Shown here: in pieces, positions 17,813 through 23,313 of the stretch
Layout: each line of letters starts with the position of its first letter
Position numbering within the stretch: position 1 is the stretch's first letter
Source: CAWBOY01 sp963790585
Lineage (GTDB): Bacteria > Planctomycetota > Planctomycetia > Gemmatales > Gemmataceae
Direction: 5' to 3'
NCBI GenBank assembly: GCA_963790585.1
Contig: CAWBOY010000005.1
Coordinates: forward strand, 62,001-126,000
DNA: 64,000 bases
Translations under genes and position numbers: made by a program
Notes under the pieces: generated by a model
What the model was told of the DNA's origin: nothing
Seen by the model: the letters and a program-made list of their open reading frames with translations, nothing else
Databases searched by the model: none

Positions 17813-17838
17813 GAACCGGGAGCGTCAGCGACCGGAGA
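17813..17838. repeat. Single arm of family A palindromic repeat
   Basis: The segment ACCGGGAGCGTCAGCGACCG with flanks matches one arm of the hairpins at 12511-12595 and 56204-56288. It lies between the two RlaP genes inside the operon. Only one arm is present, so it probably does not terminate transcription. Confidence 0.6.
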
Positions 17839-17904
17839 AAATCAGAACGAGGGAAATGCTCTCCGCTTGCCTACGCTCATGGTTGGCGAAAACTGTCGTG
17901 ATCC

Positions 17905-18849
17905 TTATGGCAATGTGCCCGAAATCGCCATTCGCCTGGCTCGGATGAGGAAGGCGTTCGCACGTTCGTAATCGGGACGCTCGGGCAGTGCTGTAGTTTC
18001 AAACGCCGCATTGAAATCCTGGTGCAGGCTGAGCCTCCAGGCCTCCACTTCGGCCCACGGCACTTCCCCTTGCCGGATGGCCAGCAGCTTGTCGCGGTGA
18101 GCATCGACTCTGACAGGCACGAACCGTTCGCGTAGTACGCCGATGCCGGATAGTAATAGGCGAATCAAGTGCATGACGTGTTTCCACTTTACCTGCCCGT
18201 GGTTTCGGATGTCCGCCTGCATCTTCTTGAATTGCGACAATACGTACCCATTGTAAGTCTGATAGACCATCCGCGACAGGAAGATCGACTTCATATCGAG
18301 TAGCTCGTCGGCCAACGGCGTGGACTTCTCCACCAGTGGAGTATAGAGACATTCCAGAACGTTTGGGTTCGCCTTCAGTGCCATGACAAGAAACTTCTGA
18401 AGCTCCCAATACGCCTCCTGCGTCTCCTCATTCTCCAATTGCTCGGGAACGCCATAAAGGGCCCAGTGCATGTCGGCGCTTGGCAAGTAAATGCCACGGC
18501 GATCGGTATCTGACTCCTCATTGGCGAGTCCATAGGCCTGCGAGCCGATCACGCATCGATAGATTACGCGCTCATAAAGATTTGCCTGGGCGACGGCATG
18601 GGAGCCATCGCCAATCTCGCCGGCCTTGAACTGGGCCAGCAAGGTGACCTCGGCGCGCTTTAGAGGAGCCTCGAAACCATCGGCGAACCGCACCCGATAA
18701 GAATGATCCAAATCGCTCGGCGACTTTACAATCACGCCAACGCTGCCACGGGGATGGACGGCGAGCGAGCCCGGAACGTCGATAAGAGAAACGACCTTGG
18801 TGCCGACGGAGTAGATCAAGGTTGGAGTATGGTGAACACGGTCAATCAT
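17905..18849 (-). CDS. RlaP-family nucleotidyltransferase (polymerase-beta superfamily), copy 2
   Basis: The 314-residue product has an N-terminal extension of about 90 residues resembling an SH3-like barrel (VGTKVVSLIDVPGSLAV, GVIVKSPSDLDHSYRVRF). The nucleotidyltransferase motif follows, VIGSQAYGLANEESDTDRRG (about residues 98-117), with the SDxD pair. The C-terminal half is helical (WKHVMHLIRLLLSGIGVLRE) and collinear with copy 1. ATG 18849 is chosen because the ancestral DUF4291 stop overlaps it (ATGATTGA at 18849-18842), which indicates translational coupling. The two RlaP copies are divergent paralogues, so they probably have distinct substrates or form a heteromer. Confidence 0.84.
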   Translation of the reverse strand: MIDRVHHTPTLIYSVGTKVVSLIDVPGSLAVHPRGSVGVIVKSPSDLDHSYRVRFADGFEAPLKRAEVTLLAQFKAGEIGDGSHAVAQANLYERVIYRCVIGSQAYGLANEESDTDRRGIYLPSADMHWALYGVPEQLENEETQEAYWELQKFLVMALKANPNVLECLYTPLVEKSTPLADELLDMKSIFLSRMVYQTYNGYVLSQFKKMQADIRNHGQVKWKHVMHLIRLLLSGIGVLRERFVPVRVDAHRDKLLAIRQGEVPWAEVEAWRLSLHQDFNAAFETTALPERPDYERANAFLIRARRMAISGTLP

Positions 18850-18942
18850 CGCGCGGACCTCCATACTCTCGGCCAATTGCGGTGACAGGAACATAAACGT
18901 GTTCAGCTGGAGTTAATAAGCTACCGTTCCGCCAGTCATGGA
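18842..18942 (-). pseudogene. Separated 3' end of the DUF4291 gene
   Basis: Reading from the IS630 left junction on the minus strand gives, in the frame of the DUF4291 gene beyond the element, HDWRNGSLLTPAEHVYVPV and then AIGREYGGPRDD and TGA (18844-18842). The LLTPAEHVY segment resembles the usual DUF4291 C-terminus. The piece has lost its connection to the start codon and is not expressed as part of the protein unless the element excises. Confidence 0.75.
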
Positions 18943-18950
18943 TATTACCC

Positions 18951-18966
18951 TGGCACGGTAGTTGCT
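18951..18966 (+). promoter_or_regulatory. Candidate sigma-54 promoter upstream of the IS630 transposase
   Basis: TGGCACGGTAGTTGCT matches the sigma-54 consensus TGGCACG-N4-TTGCW exactly, with GG and GC spaced as required, 50 bases before the transposase ATG. The first seven bases are part of the terminal inverted repeat, and the right-end repeat does not complete the motif. A sigma-54 activator is encoded at 60373-62442, but no link is shown. It could be coincidence. Confidence 0.35.
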
Positions 18967-19015
18967 CACTAATCTAGAATTACAAGTACCTCAGCCCGAG
19001 CTTCGAGGTGTTACT

Positions 19016-20071
19016 ATGTCTATTACTCTTCCCGATGCCCGCCATCTCTCGGACGATTCGTTGGAGACCTTGCGTTTGCGTGCCTTGCATGGCTTGGAGC
19101 TTGGCTATTCCGAAACCGATCTCGCCGAACTCCTCGGCGTCCGCCGCGAAACCATCTCCCGCTGGAATACCGCCTATTACGCCGAAGGCTTGGACGCCCT
19201 GCCCGGCGGGCGCACCGGCCGGCCTTTGGGCTCGGGCCGTATGCTCTCCGAGGCCCAAGCTCAAACCATTCGCGACCAGATCGACTACTTCTCGCCCCAG
19301 CAAGTGGGCCTGAAACACGCCCTGTGGACACGCCAAGCCGTCGCCGACCTCATCCGAAGAGATCTCGGCATCGAACTGGCCCTACGCACCGTGGGCAAGT
19401 ATCTCCAACGCTGGGGCTACACCTCCAAAAAGCCCGCCCGCAAGTCGCGTCACCAAGATCCCGATGAAGTCGAACAGTGGTTGCAGGATACCTATCCGGC
19501 CATCGAGGCCCAAGCCCAACGAGACAACGCGGAGATTTTGTGGGCGGATGAGGTTGGCGTGCAGGCCGACCACCATCCCGGTTCGGGTTATGCCCGCCGG
19601 GGCGAGCGTGCCACCATGGAGGTGCCGCAACCACATCTGAGGGTCAATCAGATCTCGGCGATCAGCAATGAGGGCACGGTGCGTTTTATGACGTACAAGG
19701 GGTCGTTCACGGCGGAAGTCTTTCTCCAGTTCTTGACTCTCTTGATCAGTGGGGCGAAGCGGAAGATTCTGTTGATCGTGGACCAGTTGGGCTCCCACAC
19801 CAAGGCGGAGGTACAGTCCTGGGTAGAGGCGCGTCAGGAGCAGATCGAGTTGTTTTACCTGCCGACGTATTCGCCGGAACTCAATCCGGTGGAATATTTG
19901 AACAATGACATGAAGGGGAACATCAACAAGGCTGGCCTGCCGCCGGACAAGCCGACGTTGCAAGAGCGGTTGTTCGGATTCATGAGGAAGTTGAGCGGGA
20001 TGCCTCGACATGTTATGAGTTATTTCCTTCATCCGCAGACCCAATATGCCGCTCCAATGGAATTAGGTTGA
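19016..20071 (+). CDS. IS630-family transposase
   Basis: The 351-residue DDE transposase has an N-terminal helix-turn-helix (YSETDLAELLGVRRETISRW) and a linker with the winged-helix winged motif RQAVADLIRRDLGIELALRT. The catalytic core shows ILWADEVGVQ (first Asp), ILLIVDQLGSH (second Asp) and LPTYSPELNPVEYLN (Glu). ATG 19016 follows GAGGTG at 19005-19010 and begins the conserved domain. The frame is intact, so the element may be active. Confidence 0.9.
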   Translation: MSITLPDARHLSDDSLETLRLRALHGLELGYSETDLAELLGVRRETISRWNTAYYAEGLDALPGGRTGRPLGSGRMLSEAQAQTIRDQIDYFSPQQVGLKHALWTRQAVADLIRRDLGIELALRTVGKYLQRWGYTSKKPARKSRHQDPDEVEQWLQDTYPAIEAQAQRDNAEILWADEVGVQADHHPGSGYARRGERATMEVPQPHLRVNQISAISNEGTVRFMTYKGSFTAEVFLQFLTLLISGAKRKILLIVDQLGSHTKAEVQSWVEARQEQIELFYLPTYSPELNPVEYLNNDMKGNINKAGLPPDKPTLQERLFGFMRKLSGMPRHVMSYFLHPQTQYAAPMELG

Positions 20072-20072
20072 T

Positions 20073-20642
20073 CTAATTTCGTGCCGGGGTAATATGCATC
20101 CTCTGCTCCGCGATGAATTCGCTCATATCCGTGATGTTCACGATTTGTCGCTTGCCGAAAGCCTTCAGTGTTTTACCGCGTAGCCCGAGTTGGACTGCAC
20201 GCCGTTCACATTTTTCACCGTTTGGCATATGGTCGGGGTCCCATTGCATGCGCACATCCGATTGCGCCACCGATTCGGCCCATTCCTCGCGATTGCCGCA
20301 CGCAGAAGCTTCAAACGAAGAGAGGACGGCATTCGCAATCAAAGAATCGAAGAATCTGCGCTTCAGCCGAATGGCCAACACGACTTCCTGTCCCTCGGCT
20401 TGGCCCCAGTTGCTTCGATACATCATCCATAGAAAATTTGGCTTGATCCAGCTCATTCTCGAATACTTGAAATCGCCACCAAAATAACCGTTCTCGAATG
20501 CAAATCGACCAATACTCGGGCCATAGGCTTGGTAGACGATTATTGTGTCGTCGTCAAATTGAGCGAGAATATGTTGACCCGTCGTCGGCCAACGCTTCAC
20601 CTGCTCAACATATGGTTCGATAGCAAGATTCGTAATTGTCAT
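20073..20642 (-). CDS. DUF4291 domain protein, C-terminus replaced by IS630 insertion
   Basis: The 189-residue product shows the DUF4291 pattern: ILAQFDDDTIIVYQAYGPSI, RMSWIKPNFLWMMYRSNWG, QEVVLAIRLKRRFFDSLIA and VRMQWDPDHMP. The last six residues (ITPARN) and stop come from the IS630 terminal repeat. The native 26-residue tail continues at 18942-18842 on the other side of the element. ATG 20642 is chosen because the upstream TTG alternative overlaps Thg1 and lies outside the domain. DUF4291 has no established biochemical role. Its position between Thg1 and RlaP implies a role in the same RNA process. Confidence 0.86.
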   Translation of the reverse strand: MTITNLAIEPYVEQVKRWPTTGQHILAQFDDDTIIVYQAYGPSIGRFAFENGYFGGDFKYSRMSWIKPNFLWMMYRSNWGQAEGQEVVLAIRLKRRFFDSLIANAVLSSFEASACGNREEWAESVAQSDVRMQWDPDHMPNGEKCERRAVQLGLRGKTLKAFGKRQIVNITDMSEFIAEQRMHITPARN

Positions 20643-20679
20643 AACAAAACTAAAGTTTGAGCCAAGTTCAACAGTCTCT

Positions 20680-21444
20680 CTACGCGCCAGCAATGAGCCT
20701 TCTCAAAAAATCCGAGTAGTCGTCTTTCATTGGCAATTCGAGATCGCGATGCACACGGCGGCGCCGGGCGACCGTTTTCTCACCGGTTACTGGATTTTCC
20801 GCGGCACGATCGTACTCCTCCCAGTAGAGGCCGATGCCACGTTTTTGCCATAATGGGATGTCGTTGAAGTTGGCGCCATTTTGAAACATGAGTTCATTCT
20901 TTTGGGCGACCGACATTCCCTTCAGAGTGCCAGTTACTTGAGCTACTCCTTTGTCTTGTTTGCGGAGCAGCCAATAGCAATGGGCGTTGAGAGCGTTGCG
21001 GTGGGCGTCCTCATTACGCCAGCGGAAGTAATCAACGACGAGATCGACTGACGGCAGCTGTGATATTCGGCAATCGAACGACGCTATGGCGCCGAGCAGA
21101 AGCGAGAACTTCGCGCTGCCTTCGCCGGCGAGAATAGAGACCAGCTTGCGAACTTTCCGACCGAAGCTGGCTTCGCCCAATGCCAGCAGCAGTGAGATCT
21201 CGTCGCTTTCCGTGTAGCCATAGACGACGTTGAATCCACAATCGGTCATCAAGTATTCCGCGGTTTCAACCATCAGGTCGCGAAAGCGCAGATCGAAGGG
21301 CGACTCAAATTTATGGACCTCTTTGGTGAGTCGCGTAGAGCTCCGGCCATCGAGACGGGCCACCATGTAAATGCCTGGCAGCACGCACTGGTCGTGTGCG
21401 GTTTCAAAGATCCGCATTTTCTGGTCAAGATCGTCAAACTTCAT
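20680..21444 (-). CDS. Thg1-like tRNA 3'-5' polymerase (tRNA-His guanylyltransferase family)
   Basis: The 254-residue protein has the Thg1 palm motifs: IYMVARLDGRSSTRLTKE (about residues 24-41, first catalytic Asp and nucleotide-binding RxDGR) and VVYGYTESDEISLLL (about residues 73-87, second catalytic Asp and SDE motif). AHCYWLLRKQ and GLYWEEYDR follow, as in Thg1-like proteins. The family adds nucleotides in the 3'-5' direction to tRNA 5' ends; bacterial members repair 5'-truncated tRNAs. The ATG overlaps the kinase stop by 11 bases, showing translational coupling. Planctomycetes normally encode G-1 in the tRNA-His gene, so a repair role is more likely than tRNA-His maturation. Confidence 0.88.
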   Translation of the reverse strand: MKFDDLDQKMRIFETAHDQCVLPGIYMVARLDGRSSTRLTKEVHKFESPFDLRFRDLMVETAEYLMTDCGFNVVYGYTESDEISLLLALGEASFGRKVRKLVSILAGEGSAKFSLLLGAIASFDCRISQLPSVDLVVDYFRWRNEDAHRNALNAHCYWLLRKQDKGVAQVTGTLKGMSVAQKNELMFQNGANFNDIPLWQKRGIGLYWEEYDRAAENPVTGEKTVARRRRVHRDLELPMKDDYSDFLRRLIAGA

Positions 21445-21883
21445 CTTTCCACTCCTCGACGACAAAGCCGGCCGTCTCATCGATTCTCACGTAATACTGC
21501 TCGTCGAATCCTTCGTTTTTCGTAGGAATTTGTAATCGGCCCGCTGCTCCAAGAATGCCACGTAGGGGAACTTGTTGATCGGGAGGTCTCTGATCGTTGC
21601 GGCGTCGACAATCCTCAACTTTTGACTGGAAGTAATAGCCAATCACGCGAAAGCCCGCGAGCTTGGCCGGTCCAATGTACACCTCTCGATCCAGCCTCGT
21701 GAGATTCGTGTTATCTACAACGACTGGTTGCCGCGTCTCGATACATACTTGAAATAATCGTGCCTCGCGATGCCTGGTCTTGAGCATGTCCAGGTTGATG
21801 CGAACATGGGAAGTGAAGAAACGCTCGCGGTAGAATGTCGATTTTCCCGCACCTTGGATGCCCACGAAGACCACCACTTCCAT
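21434..21883 (-). CDS. P-loop kinase, polynucleotide 5'-kinase-like
   Basis: The 149-residue P-loop protein begins MEVVVFVGIQGAGKSTFYRE (Walker A). RINLDMLKTRHREARLFQ and QPVVVDNTNLTRLDR follow, with the DNTN Walker B/substrate motif found in T4 Pnk-type and AAA-33 kinases. RNDQRPPDQQVP is a candidate lid with arginines. ATG 21883 is supported by AGAGGTGA just upstream (within 21884-21898) and by the start of the P-loop fold. It is the first gene of the RNA-repair operon and would phosphorylate 5'-OH RNA ends before Thg1 action. RNA as substrate is inferred from the neighbours. Confidence 0.82.
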   Translation of the reverse strand: MEVVVFVGIQGAGKSTFYRERFFTSHVRINLDMLKTRHREARLFQVCIETRQPVVVDNTNLTRLDREVYIGPAKLAGFRVIGYYFQSKVEDCRRRNDQRPPDQQVPLRGILGAAGRLQIPTKNEGFDEQYYVRIDETAGFVVEEWKDEV

Positions 21884-22170
21884 GCTGTCACCTCTGATGT
21901 CCTTACTGGTCGGATCGCTCCAAGGCGCTGTCAAATCGCCGATCCGGAGTGTCCAGAGCTAGAGTAAAAAAGCGCACCCCTGGTTCGGTGTTTATTCTGG
22001 TAGCATCAAGCACTATCTGAGTAGACTATACAAAGCATTGGCTCGTTCACGATTTTCAGCAGTGGGGGTCCATTCCCAATTGCGGCTAGCGTCACTTGCC
22101 TCACCTGCGCGTGACGCCACCAAAATTTTATCTGCACGTTTACCCCTCGCAGCGCATACAAGAGGATAAC

Positions 22171-22674
22171 ATGCGGGGCGTGAGGAAGTCGCTGATGAAA
22201 ACCGACGCAGTGAGCGACGAGCTGTTGATGTCGCAGTTCGCCAAGGGGCAGGCGGAGAATCTGGCCGTGCTGCTGCGCCGCCATGCGACGCCGTTGCTTA
22301 CCTTTATCACGCGCATGGTCGGCAATCGGCATCGGGGCGAGGAAGTCTTTCAAGAGGTCTTCGTCGCTGTCTGGCGGAAGCGCGATTCCTACTCGTTCCC
22401 TCGGCCGTTCAAAGCCTGGCTTTATGCGATCGCTCTGAACAAAAGTCGAGCGCTGACTGCGCCTGAAACGGCCCACCTTGGTCAACCTGACGTTGGACGA
22501 TCTGCAAGCGAGCGACAGAACGACACCATCGGACATAGCCATGTGCAGCGAAACGGCCGCCATTGTGACCCAGGCGCTTGGCAGCCTAACGGAGCAGCAG
22601 CGGGCGGTCGTCCTGTTGCGAATCTGGGACGATTTGCCTTACGCGCAGATCGCAGCGATCGTCGATTGCACTGA
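22171..22674 (+). CDS. ECF RNA polymerase sigma factor, N-terminal fragment
   Basis: The ATG at 22171 follows AGAGG at about 22160. The true part shows sigma region 2: DELLMSQFAKGQAENLAVLL, then RMVGNRHRGEEVFQEVFVAVW and the promoter-melting segment FKAWLYAIALNKSRAL. Near 22460 the frame breaks. One base added there would continue as RLKRPTLVNLTLDDLQ, which is the frame of the next fragment, so codons after about 22460 are not real. Confidence 0.75.
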   Translation: MRGVRKSLMKTDAVSDELLMSQFAKGQAENLAVLLRRHATPLLTFITRMVGNRHRGEEVFQEVFVAVWRKRDSYSFPRPFKAWLYAIALNKSRALTAPETAHLGQPDVGRSASERQNDTIGHSHVQRNGRHCDPGAWQPNGAAAGGRPVANLGRFALRADRSDRRLH

Positions 22675-22801
22675 AGCGACGGCCCGTTCGCACATGAGCC
22701 AGGGGTTGGCGGCGTTGCGCATGCGGCTTGGGCCGTGCCTGGAATCGATACGATTGCCGGATGGCGTACGGCCGCCGATTCCCTCAGCGGCATCTAGTTG
22801 A
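22478..22801 (+). CDS. ECF RNA polymerase sigma factor, C-terminal fragment
   Basis: This continuation holds sigma region 4: VTQALGSLTEQQRAVVLLRI, then DDLPYAQIAAIVDCTEATAR and SHMSQGLAALRMRL, a helix-turn-helix recognising the -35 element. Joined with the upstream fragment the factor is about 210 residues. About 500 bases downstream lies an alpha-2-macroglobulin that begins with an anti-sigma-type zinc finger, making that protein its probable regulator. Confidence 0.8.
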   Translation: MVNLTLDDLQASDRTTPSDIAMCSETAAIVTQALGSLTEQQRAVVLLRIWDDLPYAQIAAIVDCTEATARSHMSQGLAALRMRLGPCLESIRLPDGVRPPIPSAASS

Positions 22802-22845
22802 TGAATTGATGCCGATGAAGCTAGATACCGTTCATCAAAGGCCTT

Positions 22846-22881
22846 GGGTGCCATGCCCACGCTTGCGTGGGCATGGCACCC
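22846..22881. terminator. 17-bp perfect hairpin downstream of the sigma factor
   Basis: GGGTGCCATGCCCACGC at 22846-22862 pairs with GCGTGGGCATGGCACCC at 22865-22881 with a two-base loop. It follows the sigma factor stop by 45 bases. No clear T run follows, so it may be a repeat-type hairpin that acts on transcript stability. Confidence 0.6.
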
Positions 22882-23068
22882 TACACCTACTACCGTAGAG
22901 GGTGTTTATTAAGTCCCACACGCCGTTTTTCGTGGACAAGGCTACTCTTTTATTTGGCAAGGGTGGAACGGGGCATGCTTGGCAAGCGCTCACGAATCAA
23001 GCCGTAAATCTTTTATTTCTATGGACTTGAGACAAATATCACCAAGTTAATAAGCATTAGCCAGACGA

Positions 23069-23106
23069 CCACCCTTGCCAAAGTAGATTTGGCATGGCAA
23101 GGGTGG
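23069..23106. repeat. Short inverted repeat (12-bp arms)
   Basis: CCACCCTTGCCA (23069-23080) and TGGCAAGGGTGG (23095-23106) form a hairpin. A third copy of GGCAAGGGTGG occurs at about 22957-22967 upstream. The 500-base gap between the sigma gene and the macroglobulin gene is thus mostly palindromic repeat sequence with no coding capacity seen. Confidence 0.6.
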
Positions 23107-23131
23107 TCCGGCCTAGGGGGTGGGCTTATTA

Positions 23132-23225
23132 AGAGCCTATCCAAAAAGGTGTCGGGCACCATTGTGCGAAGCACCCTACGGGCCGTTCCGGCGATGGTGC
23201 CTGACACCTTTTCGGATAGGCTCTA
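23132..23225. repeat. Intact palindromic repeat, the uninterrupted form of the group II intron target
   Basis: Thirty-one-base arms starting AGAGCCTATCCAAAAAGGTG and ending TTTTCGGATAGGCTCT differ at two positions. The loop (TGTGCGAAGCACCCTACGGG...) is the reverse complement of the loop at 2452-2487. This establishes the size of the repeat before intron insertion at 2505. A partial relative, GAGAGCCTATTCAGAAGG, is at about 48941-48959. Confidence 0.82.
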
Positions 23226-23313
23226 AACACTCTCTTAGACGAATGGTATTGCGACTAGCCTCTAAGTTTTTGCACGTTCACAGCAAACTACAGGCTCCCA
23301 TCCGGAGATCGTT

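Larger units (their letters stand above)
18943..20094 (+). mobile_element. IS630-family insertion sequence
   Basis: The element is about 1.15 kb. Terminal inverted repeats are TATTACCCTGGCACG at 18943-18957 and its complement CGTGCCGGGGTAATA at 20080-20094, with one mismatch in 15. Each end carries the TA duplication expected of IS630/mariner transposition. The transposase occupies nearly all the interior. The element splits the DUF4291 gene of the RNA-repair operon, in the opposite orientation to that operon. Confidence 0.88.

Noticed and set aside
22846..23225. Series of palindromes considered as a CRISPR array
   Set aside because: The repeats differ in sequence, are palindromic, and are not separated by uniform spacers.
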